64,000 nt of DNA from Benzoatithermus flavus (GCF_037908215.1 NZ_JBBLZC010000020.1:31632-95631), one strand, 5' to 3'; shown: positions 39,430 through 48,295, counted from the first letter of the stretch. Notes: generated by a model not told the origin, from the sequence alone. Numbers and translations: made by a program.

Positions 39430-42045
39430 TCAGGCAGTGGGGCGAGTGTCGATCGCGGCCGGAGCGGCAGAGCCCGCGACCTGGTGGAGGTTGAGCAGCG
39501 AGACCACGGCCTCCTCGCGCAGGATCACGCCCAGGAGCGGGGTGTCGTCCGTGGCAGCGAGGTCGGGGACGGGCTGCACGTCGGCCCGTGTGACCTCGGG
39601 AATGTCGCAGACCGCATCGACCAGGAGCCCGATCAGCCGGTCGTCGATGCTGACGATGATGATGATGTGGTCCTTCGTGGGCTCGGTGAGCCCGAGGCCC
39701 AGGCGGGCTCTGAGGTCGTAGACCGCGAGGATGGTGCCGCGCAGGTTGAGCACGCCACGCACATAGGCCGGCACGTGCGGCAGCGGCGTGGTCTCCATCC
39801 AGCGCTTGATCTCGCGCACGGCCCGCATCGGCACGCCGAACTGCCGGTCGGCGACGAGGAAGGTCACGATCTTGAACGTGCCGCCGCCGGGAAGGGCCGC
39901 GGTCGGAGTCTCGCTGTTCGCAGGCTTGTGGACGGCCACCGCCGTCTCTCCCCAGTTGCTCGTGTGCGTGAGAGCAGGTCTCGCCGCGAGCTGCGGCAGG
40001 GCATCGGCATCCAGGATCAGGGCCACGCGACCGTCGCCCAGGATCGAAGCGCCGGCGACACCGCGCACCTGTCCATAAGCCTGCTCGATACTGCGGACGA
40101 CGACCTGCTGCTGGCCGATGATCTCGTCGACGAGAAGGGCGATCCGCTGCCCGGTCTCGGTCTCGATCACGACGATGACGACATCGTCCTCGCCGCCCGC
40201 AGCCGGGGCCGTGTCGGCCGGAAGGCCCATGGCGGCGGCGAGCCGGACCAGCGGGATCAGGTGATCGCGCATCCTGAGCGCCTCACGCCCGCCCGGCAGC
40301 ACGTTGACGGCAGCACCGCCGGCGCAGATCGTCTCGACGATGCTCTGCAGCGGCACGACATAGCGCTGGGTGCCCAGCTTCAGGACCATGCCGTCGAGGA
40401 CGGCGAGCGTCAGCGGCAGCGAGAGCGTGAAGCGGCAGCCCTGGCCGGGCTCGCTGTGCAGCCCGATCCGCCCGCCCATGGCCTGAATGTTGCGTTTGAC
40501 GACGTCCATGCCGACACCACGGCCGGAAACGTCGCTGATGCTGTCCGCGGTCGAGAGGCCGGGATGGAAGATGAGCGCGTCGATCTCCTCCGGCGCCAGC
40601 CTCGTTCCCTCGGGAACGAGGCCGCGGCTCGAGGCCTTGGCGAGGAGCTTCTCGCGGTTGATGCCGCGGCCGTCGTCGGCCACGGTGATGACGATGCGCC
40701 CGCCGCGCTGCTCGGCGCCGATCGTGATGGTGCCTTCGGGCGGCTTGCCGGCGGCCAGGCGCTCCTCGGCCGGCTCGAGGCCGTGATCCATCGCGTTGCG
40801 CAAGAGATGCGTCAGCGGCTCCGAGAGCTCCTCGATGATGGTCTTGTCGACCTCGGTGCTCTCGCCGAAGAGGACGAGTTTCGCCTGCTTGCCGAGTGCC
40901 TGGCTCAGCTCGCGCACGAGCCGCGGCAGGCGCTGGAACACCGTCTTCACGGGCTGCGCGCGCACGGCCATGACGGCCTCGTGCAGCTCGCGCGAGCGCC
41001 GCGAGAGCGCCACGACGGCATCGATCAGCCCGCTGTGCCGGCTCGCGTCGAGGGCGAGACTCTGCTCGGCCAGGACCGCCTGGACGACGACGATCTCGCC
41101 CACGAGATTGATCAGCCGGTCGATGCGGCCGATATCGACTCGGATGCTGCCACCCGCACGGGTCTCGCTGCCCGCCGCAGCGGCTTCTGCGGATCTGGCG
41201 GCAGCCGGAGGTGTAGCGCGTGGCGTCGGGGCAGCGACGGCGGCTGCGGCGGGGACAGGAGTGGACGGGAGTGGAGCCGCCGATACCGTCTCGGTCGCCT
41301 CGGCCGCGGGATCGACGATCGTGTACTCGTCGGGATCGAGGAACGGCTCGAGGCTGGTATGGAGCGCACCCAGCGCGGCATCGGTCTCGAGCTCGAGCTC
41401 CCAGGCGAGCCAGCAGTCGCTGGGGTCGAGCTCGGCGAGCGGCGGCACCGCGGCGTCCTCGACCCGCTTCACCTTGACCCGGCCGAGCTCGCGCAGCATC
41501 CGGATGAGCATCGCGGGCTCGACCGCGCGGCGGAACAGGTCCTGGCGGGGATGCAGGCGCAGCTCGAGCCGCCGCAGCCCGGCGGGCGGAGCCTGGTTCG
41601 GCACGGATGGCGCGACCGGTGCCGCGGCTTCCCCGAACAGCTGGTCGAGATCGACCTCGTCGCGAGAGCCGGCGAGCTGTCCGAGCTCGATCTCCAGGGC
41701 ATCGCCGTTGTCGAGCGCGCGCCCCTGCTTCGCGGCCTCGACGTGATCGGCGAGCCGGTCGGCGGCCCGGCGGAGCACGCCCACGACCTTGGGCGAGAGC
41801 GCAAGGCGGCCCGAGCGCACCGCATCGAGCGCCGTCTCGTAGGCATGGGCGAAGGCGATCAGCGAGCCGAGCGCGAAGGCCCCTGCTCCGCCCTTGATGC
41901 TGTGGATCGCCCGGAACGCGCCGTTGATGCTCTCCGGATCGCTACTGCCCGCCTCGAACGCCTGCAGATGCCGGTCGAGCTCGACGAGCAGCTCGTCGCA
42001 CTCCTCGAAGAAGATGAGGCGAATCGTGTCGAGTTCGTCCGTCAT
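39430..42045 (-). CDS. cheA: CheA histidine kinase with an extra C-terminal CheW domain
   Basis: CheA phosphorylates CheY and CheB in response to receptors. It is 871 aa, longer than usual. P1 has the phosphorylated His48 in AIHSIKGGAGAFALG. A second alpha/beta unit (158-245) may act as P2, then a Pro/Ala linker. Dimerisation helices start at IRVDIGRIDRLINLVGEIVV (301). The ATPase has HLLRNAMDHGLE, DDGRGINREKL and GRGVGMDVVKRN. The normal CheW-like P5 (about 565-700) is followed by another complete CheW domain (722-858: FKIVTFLVADRQFGVPMRAV, RGVLNLRGTILAVYDLRARL). No separate cheW is in this operon, so the fusion may replace it. Confidence 0.93.
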   Translation of the reverse strand: MTDELDTIRLIFFEECDELLVELDRHLQAFEAGSSDPESINGAFRAIHSIKGGAGAFALGSLIAFAHAYETALDAVRSGRLALSPKVVGVLRRAADRLADHVEAAKQGRALDNGDALEIELGQLAGSRDEVDLDQLFGEAAAPVAPSVPNQAPPAGLRRLELRLHPRQDLFRRAVEPAMLIRMLRELGRVKVKRVEDAAVPPLAELDPSDCWLAWELELETDAALGALHTSLEPFLDPDEYTIVDPAAEATETVSAAPLPSTPVPAAAAVAAPTPRATPPAAARSAEAAAAGSETRAGGSIRVDIGRIDRLINLVGEIVVVQAVLAEQSLALDASRHSGLIDAVVALSRRSRELHEAVMAVRAQPVKTVFQRLPRLVRELSQALGKQAKLVLFGESTEVDKTIIEELSEPLTHLLRNAMDHGLEPAEERLAAGKPPEGTITIGAEQRGGRIVITVADDGRGINREKLLAKASSRGLVPEGTRLAPEEIDALIFHPGLSTADSISDVSGRGVGMDVVKRNIQAMGGRIGLHSEPGQGCRFTLSLPLTLAVLDGMVLKLGTQRYVVPLQSIVETICAGGAAVNVLPGGREALRMRDHLIPLVRLAAAMGLPADTAPAAGGEDDVVIVVIETETGQRIALLVDEIIGQQQVVVRSIEQAYGQVRGVAGASILGDGRVALILDADALPQLAARPALTHTSNWGETAVAVHKPANSETPTAALPGGGTFKIVTFLVADRQFGVPMRAVREIKRWMETTPLPHVPAYVRGVLNLRGTILAVYDLRARLGLGLTEPTKDHIIIIVSIDDRLIGLLVDAVCDIPEVTRADVQPVPDLAATDDTPLLGVILREEAVVSLLNLHQVAGSAAPAAIDTRPTA

Positions 42046-42057
42046 CGCCGGGCGGCC

Positions 42058-42420
42058 TCACTGCACCTCGTAGCAGGCGATGGTGGCGATCAGCCGCTCG
42101 CTGTTGAACGGCTTGACCATCCAGCCCGTCGCCCCGGCGCTGCGACCCTGCGCCTTGCGCTCCGCTGCGGATTCGGTGGTCAGGATGAAGATCGGGACGG
42201 ATCCACCATCGGGTCGCGCCCGGATGGCGCGGGTGAGTTCGATTCCGTCCATGACCGGCATGTTGAGGTCGGTGATGACGAGCGCCGGCCGCGTCGCCGC
42301 GAACCGCTCGAGCCCTTTGGCGCCGTCCTCGGCTTCGATCACCTCGTGGCCGGCCTCGAGCAGGGCGTCGCGCAGGAGCTCGCGCAAGGTCCGCGTGTCG
42401 TCGACGATCAGGATCTTCAT
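42058..42420 (-). CDS. cheY: CheY-type response regulator (second copy)
   Basis: This 120-aa receiver has the acidic pair in ILIVDDTRTLRE, the phosphorylated Asp51 in LVITDLNMPVMDGIEL, the Thr in IFILTTESAAER and the Lys in GWMVKPFNSERL. It lacks the WNMEG loop of the other CheY, so it may not be the motor-binding copy; in alphaproteobacteria such partners often act as phosphate sinks. It overlaps the STAS gene by 4 bases and lies 12 bases before cheA. Confidence 0.92.
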   Translation of the reverse strand: MKILIVDDTRTLRELLRDALLEAGHEVIEAEDGAKGLERFAATRPALVITDLNMPVMDGIELTRAIRARPDGGSVPIFILTTESAAERKAQGRSAGATGWMVKPFNSERLIATIACYEVQ

Positions 42421-42707
42421 GGCAGGGCTTCCAGGGGCATCGCCATCAGCGCGGCGAACAGGCCGAGCGCGCTGCAGCCGTCGACGAAGGCCCGGCTCGG
42501 GTTGCGCAGGACGAAGGCATCGCCGGACCGGGCCGCGGCAATCAGAAGCTGCATCGCGGCGGCGCCGGGCTCGCCGGCCTCGGAGAGGTCGATGACGAGA
42601 GGCTGGCCGCTCTGCAGCGCCGCCCGCAGGCGATCGGCCAGCGGGCCGAGCAGCTCGAGCCCCTCGAGATCGGCCCAGACGAAGACGTCGTCACCGGCTC
42701 CGGTCAC
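42417..42707 (-). CDS. STAS-domain protein at the head of the che genes
   Basis: This 96-aa protein follows the STAS (SpoIIAA-like) pattern: GPLADRLRAALQSGQPLVID then LSEAGEPGAAAMQLLIAAAR and AFVLRNPSRAFVDGCSALGL. In anti-anti-sigma factors the segment before QLL holds the phosphorylated Ser (DSSGLQLL); here it is EPGAAAMQLL, so that Ser is absent. A STAS gene ahead of cheY-cheA occurs in other alphaproteobacterial che operons, but its role is not established to my knowledge. It overlaps cheY by 4 bases and is the first gene after the operator-like region. Confidence 0.7.
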   Translation of the reverse strand: MTGAGDDVFVWADLEGLELLGPLADRLRAALQSGQPLVIDLSEAGEPGAAAMQLLIAAARSGDAFVLRNPSRAFVDGCSALGLFAALMAMPLEALP

Positions 42708-42738
42708 GTCCGAGGTTCCATGTCAGGGGTGAAGCCAC

Positions 42739-42812
42739 GAATCCATCAAGGATTCCCATTGCGAAGATTACACAACCGGAATCCTTCAAGGATTGGCGAT
42801 CGTCAAGGATTC
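42739..42812. promoter_or_regulatory. Operator-like cluster of GAATCC-N5-GGATTC palindromes before the che operon
   Basis: Between flhB and the STAS gene lie GAATCCATCAAGGATTC (42739-42755), a perfect 6-5-6 inverted repeat, and GAATCCTTCAAGGATTG (42779-42795), the same with one mismatch. Their centres are 40 bases apart. A third half-site, GTCAAGGATTC, ends at 42812, inside the last codons of flhB. CAAGGATTC or its complement also occurs near 18497 (before fliK) and 58464 (before mucR), and GAATCCTTTG at 22391 (fliF/fliL). This looks like a transcription-factor site; no T-run supports a terminator. Confidence 0.5.
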
Positions 42813-43903
42813 GACTGAGCGCGTGCGCTTCCGTCGCGTCGGCGGCGGCCGAGCACGAAGCCGATGATGCTGGCGACCGCCTTGTAGTGTTCGGGCCGGA
42901 TGATGTCGCCGATCTCGAGCGAGGCGTGGAGCATCCGGGCGACCGGCGGGTCCTCCACCACCGGCACCTTCGCGTCCTCGGCGATCCTGCGGATCTTCAG
43001 CGCCATCGCATCCTTGCCCTTGGCGAGCACGCGCGGCACCGGCTCCTTCTGCGCATCGTAGCCGAGCGCGACCGCGAAGTGGGTCGGGTTCGTAACGACG
43101 ACGGCGGCTCTCGGCACGTCCGCGAGCATCCGCCGCCGGGAGCGCTCGCGCTGGAGCTGGCGCAGCCGGGCCTTGATCTCGGGGTTGCCTTCCGTGGACT
43201 TGAGCTCGTCCTTGAGCTCCTGGCGCGTCATCATCAGGCTGCGGCGCCACGAGAGATGCTGCCAGAGCACGTCGATAGCACCGATCACGACGGAAAGGCC
43301 CAGGACGGCCGCGAGGACCCGCACGACGAGCCGTACCAGAAGGGCCAGCGCCTCGGCCGGCGGTGCGGTGCCCGTCTGCAAGATGGCGCCGACCTCGCGG
43401 CGCAGCACGAGGACGACGACCGCAGCGGCCGCAGCCACCTTCAGCGTGCTCTTCGCGAACTCGACCAGGTTGCGGGCCGAGGCCAGACGCTTCAGGCCGG
43501 CGAGCGGGTCGAGGCGGGCGAGATCGGGCGCCAGCTTCTCGCCCGTGAGCACCACGCTGCGCTGGGCGAAGGCCGAGAGCCAGGGGGCAAGGACGGTCAG
43601 GACGAGGAACGGAGCCAAAAGGCCGAGCGCCGCGAAGCCGGGGTCGAGGAGCAGGCGCATCGCCGCAGCGCTACCGTCGAGGTCGATCTCGCCCGCACGA
43701 TCCAGAAGCTCCGCAAGCCGCACGAGAAAGCGCGGACCGGCGTCAGGCAGGATCCAGCCGGCCCAGACCAAGGCCGCGAGCAGGATCAGGACCTGGGCCG
43801 GCTCGCGCGAGAACGGCACGTTGCCCCGACGCCGCGCCTCCTCGAGCCGGTGCGGGGTGGCTTCCTCGGTGCGCTCGTCGCGCGGGGCGCCCTCCTCGGC
43901 CAT
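42803..43903 (-). CDS. flhB: FlhB, export gate substrate-specificity switch
   Basis: FlhB switches export from hook to filament substrates after self-cleavage. It is 366 aa. The N-terminus EEATPHRLEEARRRGNVPFS is conserved. Four membrane helices follow (residues ~36-52, 90-112, 150-168, 190-215). The cytoplasmic linker has TRQELKDELKSTEGNPEIKA. The self-cleavage motif NPTH is at 272-275 in VVVTNPTHFAVAL. The C-terminal part has VPVVEDPPVARMLHASLEIG. It is 7 bases after fliR. Confidence 0.96.
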   Translation of the reverse strand: MAEEGAPRDERTEEATPHRLEEARRRGNVPFSREPAQVLILLAALVWAGWILPDAGPRFLVRLAELLDRAGEIDLDGSAAAMRLLLDPGFAALGLLAPFLVLTVLAPWLSAFAQRSVVLTGEKLAPDLARLDPLAGLKRLASARNLVEFAKSTLKVAAAAAVVVLVLRREVGAILQTGTAPPAEALALLVRLVVRVLAAVLGLSVVIGAIDVLWQHLSWRRSLMMTRQELKDELKSTEGNPEIKARLRQLQRERSRRRMLADVPRAAVVVTNPTHFAVALGYDAQKEPVPRVLAKGKDAMALKIRRIAEDAKVPVVEDPPVARMLHASLEIGDIIRPEHYKAVASIIGFVLGRRRRDGSARAQSNP

Positions 43904-43910
43904 GCCGATC

Positions 43911-44744
43911 TCAGCCTCCGCCGAGCCGGGTCAAGGTGGTCTCGAGCGCTGCGCCGAGCGCCTGCAGCATGGCGGGCGCTGCCCATGCCAGCAGGCCCAG
44001 CACGAGGAGGATCGCCACGGGCGTGGCGAGAAAATAGACCTGAAGCGAGGGCATGAACCGGTTGGCGAGCCCGAGGCCCAGATTGAGCAGCAACATGGCG
44101 ACGAGGAAGGGAAAGGACACCCACAACCCCAGCGCGAAGCCGTCGGCCACGATGCGCATCACGGTCTGCACGAGCTGGTCCACGGGCGGCAGGGTGGGAA
44201 TCCTGCCGGGCGGCGGCAGCACCGCGTAGCTCTCCACCACGCCGTGCAGGATCATGTGATCGAGGCCGGTGTTGACCAGGAACGCGATCGCCGCGAGGCC
44301 CAGGAAGCTCGCGAGCGTCGTGGTCGCATCCGGGCTGACGATGCCGGGTGTGAGCGCGTTGGCGAGCCCCGACTGGCTGGCGACGAGCGAGCCCGCGACC
44401 GCCATCGAAGCAGTGGTGGCCCGGATACAGAAGCCCAAGAAGCCACCGATCAGGACCTCGAGCCCGATCTGGGCTGCAGCTTCGGCAGCGCTACCCGGCA
44501 GAGGCGGCAGGTGGTCCAGGAGCGCCGGCAGGACGACGAACGAGAGTGCCAGGCCCAGGATCAGACGGACGCGTGCCGGGACCCAGAGCTCGCCCAGGCC
44601 CGGCAGGAGCATCGTCGCCGTGCCGAGCCGGGCGTAGACGAGGAGGAAATCGCGGGCGAGTTCGCTCGGCAGCACGGTGTCGGCCGTGCGGGACAGGGCA
44701 TCCGCCGCGGCGGGCCCGAGGACGAGAGCGAGGTCCTGCACCAA
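43911..44744 (-). CDS. fliR: FliR, export gate protein
   Basis: FliR is a six-helix component of the export gate complex with FliP and FliQ. It is 277 aa. Family features are FLLVYARLGTATMLLPGLGE, VPARVRLILGLALSFVVLPA, GLEVLIGGFLGFCIRATTAS, the loop VASQSGLANALTPGIVSPDA, and the C-terminal RFMPSLQVYFLATPVAILLV. It sits between flhA and flhB, 10 bases after the first and 7 before the second. Confidence 0.95.
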   Translation of the reverse strand: MVQDLALVLGPAAADALSRTADTVLPSELARDFLLVYARLGTATMLLPGLGELWVPARVRLILGLALSFVVLPALLDHLPPLPGSAAEAAAQIGLEVLIGGFLGFCIRATTASMAVAGSLVASQSGLANALTPGIVSPDATTTLASFLGLAAIAFLVNTGLDHMILHGVVESYAVLPPPGRIPTLPPVDQLVQTVMRIVADGFALGLWVSFPFLVAMLLLNLGLGLANRFMPSLQVYFLATPVAILLVLGLLAWAAPAMLQALGAALETTLTRLGGG

Positions 44745-44754
44745 GCGCTCGCCC

Positions 44755-46926
44755 CTATACCCGGCCCACGATCTTGAGGCGGGCCTTGGGGTGGATCTCC
44801 TCGGTGCTGAGGATCGCCATGCGCGCCACCGTCGGGTCGGCCGAGGAGCGGGTGACGATCTGGCGCACGAAGCGGCGGGCCACCGGGGTCACGATCAGGA
44901 CCGGCGTGGCGCCGCCGCGGCTCGCGCGCACGGCCTGCTCGAGGGCGGTGATGAAGGTCGCGATGTCGCTGGGCTTGTGGACGGAACGGATCTGATCGCC
45001 CTCGATGCGCAGGCCCTCGCCCAGCATCTGCTCGTTCCGATCGCTGGGCACGAGAGCCGGGATCATGCCGTCGGGCCCTTTCAGGGCCGTGCAGATCTGC
45101 CAGGCCAGGCGGCGGCGCACCTGCTCGGTGAGCTGGTCGGGGTCGCGCGTGCGCTCGACACCCTCGGCGATCGCTTCGACGATCAGGCCCATGTCGCGGA
45201 TCGAGACGTTCTCGATCAGGAGGTTCTGTAGCACGCGCTGCACGGTCACGGGCGGCACCCGACTCGGGCAGATCTCGCCCCAGAGCGTGCGGTGATCCTT
45301 GTCGAGCGTCTCCAGGAGCTTCTGCAGCTCGGCATAGCCCAGGAGCTGGCCCACGTGCTCGCGCACGACCTCCATGAAGTGGGTCATGAGCACCTGGACC
45401 GGGGTGACGACCGTGAGCCCGCGCGCGATCGCCTCCTCCTTCTGCTTCCGGTCGATCCAGCGGGCGGGGAGGTTGAAGGCGGGATCACGGCAGTCCTCGC
45501 CGGGAAGCGGGCAGGTCTTGGGATCGACGTCGACGACGAGGACCCGATCGGGATGGAGCTTGCCCTTGGCCGCGAGATTGTTGCGCACGTAGATGGCATA
45601 GGAGCTGCGCTCGAGGAGCGCGCTGTCGCGGATCCTGACCTCCGGAATGACGAAGCCCGTCTCCTTCATGAAGCCGTTCCTGAGCTTCAGGATGCGCGAG
45701 ACGAGATCGTTCGACATGAGCTGCACGCCGCCCGGCGCCAGGGGGTCGGCATCGTCGGCGGGCTTCGAGGCGAAGGCGGCCGCGAGCCCGGTCTCGAGAT
45801 CGATGCGCAGGGGATCGATCTGCAGCGCCTGCGCCAGCGTCTCCTGGCCGTCCGTCGCGGTGGCGGCGGGTTTCTCCGCCTCCCGCTTCGTCTCCGCCGC
45901 GAGCTTCGGCAGGAACCAGGCGAGCGAGCCCAAGATCGCCGCGAACAGCGCGAAAGGAGCGAACGGCAGGCCCGGCAGGAGCGAGACCGCGCCCATGAGG
46001 CCGGCGGCCACGCCCAGGGCCTGCGGGCTGCGGCCGAGCTGGCTCGCGAACAGCCGCTCGGTGCGGCCGCTGCCGGCATTGCCCTTGGCGACCAGCATGC
46101 CGGCCGCGAACGAGACGAGGAGGGCCGGGATCTGGGTGATCAGCCCGTCGCCAACGGTGAGGAGGCCGTAAGTGAGCGCCGCCTCGCCGAAGCCCTTGTC
46201 GTGGAGCGCCACGCCGATCGTGGTGCCGCCCACGAAGTTGATGATGGTGATGAGGAGGCCGGCGATCGCGTCGCCCTTCACGAACTTGGAAGCACCGTCC
46301 ATGGCGCCCATGAAGCTGCTCTCCTCCTGCAGCTCCTGGCGGCGGCGGCGCGCCTCGGCATCGTCGATGGCGCCGGCCGCGAGATCGGCGTCGATCGCCA
46401 TCTGCTTGCCGGGCATGGCATCGAGCGTGAACCGCGCCGACACCTCGGCGATGCGCGTGCTGCCCTTGGTGATGACGAGGAAGTTCACGATCAGGAGGAT
46501 GACGAAGACGATGGCGCCGATCAGCGGCTGACCGCCCATCACGAACTTGCCGAAGGCGGCGATGACCCCGCCCGCGGCATGGGTGCCCTCGTGGCCGTGC
46601 GTGAGGATCAGCCGCGCCGAGACCACGTTGAGCGCCAGGCGCAGCATGGTCGCGAGCAGGAGCACGGTCGGGAACACCGAGAACTCGAGCGGCCGCTCGA
46701 TCCACAGAGGGACCATGAGGATCAGGACGGAGAAGGTGAACGACAGCGCCAGGCCGAAATCGAGAGCGGCCGGCGGCATCGGCACCACCAGGATCACCAT
46801 CATCAGCACGATGCCGAGCGCGAAGGCGATGTCCCGGTGCGCAGCCAGGAAGGCGAACGCCTTCACGAGCATCACCGACAGCGGCGCTCCCGCTGCGGAC
46901 GGCAGGGCGAGCGAGTTCTTGACCAT
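44755..46926 (-). CDS. flhA: FlhA, export gate protein and cargo-docking platform
   Basis: FlhA forms the nonameric ring of the export gate and binds chaperone-cargo complexes. I start it at 46926 (MVKNSLALPSAAGAP), with GAGAGC upstream. The length is 723 aa. The membrane half shows MVILVVPMPPAALDFGLALS and VFPTVLLLATMLRLALNVVS, with the FHIPEP-type loop ARFTLDAMPGKQMAIDADLA. The cytoplasmic half has IRIDLETGLAAAF, GFVIPEVRIRDSALLERSSY, GLTVVTPVQVLMTHFMEVV and LVPSDRNEQMLGEG. The end is normal. It heads the minus-strand flhA-fliR-flhB run and is divergent from flgI. Confidence 0.96.
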   Translation of the reverse strand: MVKNSLALPSAAGAPLSVMLVKAFAFLAAHRDIAFALGIVLMMVILVVPMPPAALDFGLALSFTFSVLILMVPLWIERPLEFSVFPTVLLLATMLRLALNVVSARLILTHGHEGTHAAGGVIAAFGKFVMGGQPLIGAIVFVILLIVNFLVITKGSTRIAEVSARFTLDAMPGKQMAIDADLAAGAIDDAEARRRRQELQEESSFMGAMDGASKFVKGDAIAGLLITIINFVGGTTIGVALHDKGFGEAALTYGLLTVGDGLITQIPALLVSFAAGMLVAKGNAGSGRTERLFASQLGRSPQALGVAAGLMGAVSLLPGLPFAPFALFAAILGSLAWFLPKLAAETKREAEKPAATATDGQETLAQALQIDPLRIDLETGLAAAFASKPADDADPLAPGGVQLMSNDLVSRILKLRNGFMKETGFVIPEVRIRDSALLERSSYAIYVRNNLAAKGKLHPDRVLVVDVDPKTCPLPGEDCRDPAFNLPARWIDRKQKEEAIARGLTVVTPVQVLMTHFMEVVREHVGQLLGYAELQKLLETLDKDHRTLWGEICPSRVPPVTVQRVLQNLLIENVSIRDMGLIVEAIAEGVERTRDPDQLTEQVRRRLAWQICTALKGPDGMIPALVPSDRNEQMLGEGLRIEGDQIRSVHKPSDIATFITALEQAVRASRGGATPVLIVTPVARRFVRQIVTRSSADPTVARMAILSTEEIHPKARLKIVGRV

Positions 46927-47131
46927 GGATTCAGAAGCTCTCGGGTTTCCGCAACCCGAATCGACCACCGACCGGAGCGGTTCGCAAGGAAAAATCTACA
47001 GAGCGCTCTAAGGAATCCATTGTGTCGCAGCTGGAGATCCTCGGTGGATCGGCTGCGAATCGGGCAGTATTCGTGTTATATATCCATAGGCCATATGGTT
47101 TCGCTCCAGCCGCCCCGGAAAACGTGCAAGC
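46927..47131. promoter_or_regulatory. Divergent flhA/flgI control region
   Basis: This 205-base gap holds AAGGAATCCATTGTGTCGCA at 47010-47029, which matches the box at 29282-29301 before flgB in 18 of 20 bases. Its distance from the flhA start is almost the same as from the flgB start (about 84-103 against 79-98). TCTACAGA occurs just before it (46995-47002), as it does at the flgB site. The part near 47070-47090 (TTCGTGTTATATATCCATAG) is AT-rich and could hold a -10 element for flgI. Confidence 0.45.
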
Positions 47132-48295
47132 ATGGCAAGACCCGACAGAGTCCGGCACCGGCGCTCCCGAGCGTGGCAGCATGCGCGCCCGAGCCGGCTC
47201 GCCGCCGCAGTGCTCCTCGCCTTCTGCCTCGCAGCCCCCGTGGTCGAGGCCGCCCCGGCGCGGATCAAGGACATCGCCGAGTTCCAGGGCGTGCGCGAGA
47301 ACATGCTGATCGGCTACGGGCTCGTGACCGGCCTGAACGGTACCGGCGACAATTTGCGCTCCTCGCCGTTCACGCAGCAGAGCCTCGTCGGCATGCTGGA
47401 GCGGCTGGGCGTGAACGTCCGCGACCAGGCGATCCGCACCAAGAACACGGCGGCCGTAATGGTGACGGCGAGCCTGCCGCCGTTCCGGCGTCAGGGTAGC
47501 CGGATCGACGTCAACGTCTCGACCATCGGCGACGCGAAGAGCCTCCTGGGCGGCCAGCTCCTGCCGACACCTCTGCGCGGCGCCAACGGCCAGGTCTATG
47601 CGCTGGCGCAGGGCCCCATCGCCAGCAGCGGCTTCGGTGTGGAGGGCGAGGCCGCGAAGATCACGGTCGGCGTGCCGACCTCGGGCCGCATTCCGGGCGG
47701 CGCCATCGTCGAGCTCGAGGTGCCGTTCGAGCTCAAGGAGCTGCAGTCGATGCGCATCGCACTCCGCAATCCCGACTTCACGACGGCTGCCGAGGTGGCA
47801 CGGGTGATCAACCAGGCGCTGGGCGACAGGGTCGCCACCATGGTCGACAGCGGGACGGTCGAGGTCGCGGTCAAGGCCAAGGGGCCGGACGCGGTCGCGA
47901 ACCTGATCGCCCGGATCGAGAACCTCACGGTCGAGCCCGACACGCCGGCGCAGGTGGTGATCGACGACAAGACCGGCACCATCGTGATCGGGCAGGACGT
48001 GCGGATCAGCACGGTGGCGGTGGCGCACGGCAACCTCACCGTGGTCGTGCAGGAGAATCCGCAAGTGTCGCAGCCGGGCCCGCTCAGCAACGGGCAGACC
48101 GTGGTGGTGCCGCGCACGCAGGTGAAGGTCGACACCGGTTCCGGCAAGCAGCTCGCGATGGTGCCCTCGGGCGCCACGCTGAAGGAGCTGGTCGACAGCC
48201 TGAACGCGCTCGCCGTCGGCCCGCGCGATCTGATCGCGATCCTGCAGGCGATCAAGAACGCCGGCGCGCTCCAGGCGGAGCTCGTCATCCAATGA
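47132..48295 (+). CDS. flgI: FlgI, P-ring protein
   Basis: FlgI forms the P ring in the peptidoglycan layer, with FlgA as chaperone. It is 387 aa. A long basic N-terminus (RRSRAWQHARPSR) precedes the signal segment LAAAVLLAFCLAAPVVEAAP. The mature protein starts ARIKDIAEFQGVRENMLIGY, the family hallmark, then GLVTGLNGTGDNLRSSPFTQ and VMVTASLPPFRRQGSRIDVN. The end has LVDSLNALAVGPRDLIAILQ and AIKNAGALQAELVIQ. It overlaps flgJ by 4 bases. Confidence 0.96.
   Translation: MARPDRVRHRRSRAWQHARPSRLAAAVLLAFCLAAPVVEAAPARIKDIAEFQGVRENMLIGYGLVTGLNGTGDNLRSSPFTQQSLVGMLERLGVNVRDQAIRTKNTAAVMVTASLPPFRRQGSRIDVNVSTIGDAKSLLGGQLLPTPLRGANGQVYALAQGPIASSGFGVEGEAAKITVGVPTSGRIPGGAIVELEVPFELKELQSMRIALRNPDFTTAAEVARVINQALGDRVATMVDSGTVEVAVKAKGPDAVANLIARIENLTVEPDTPAQVVIDDKTGTIVIGQDVRISTVAVAHGNLTVVVQENPQVSQPGPLSNGQTVVVPRTQVKVDTGSGKQLAMVPSGATLKELVDSLNALAVGPRDLIAILQAIKNAGALQAELVIQ

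Noticed and set aside
38974..42732. Plus-strand open frame of more than 1200 codons across the cheA region
   Set aside because: It is the antisense shadow of cheA, cheY and the STAS gene in a GC-rich genome. Its translation is low-complexity with many Arg, Asp, Gly and Leu and has no family motif.
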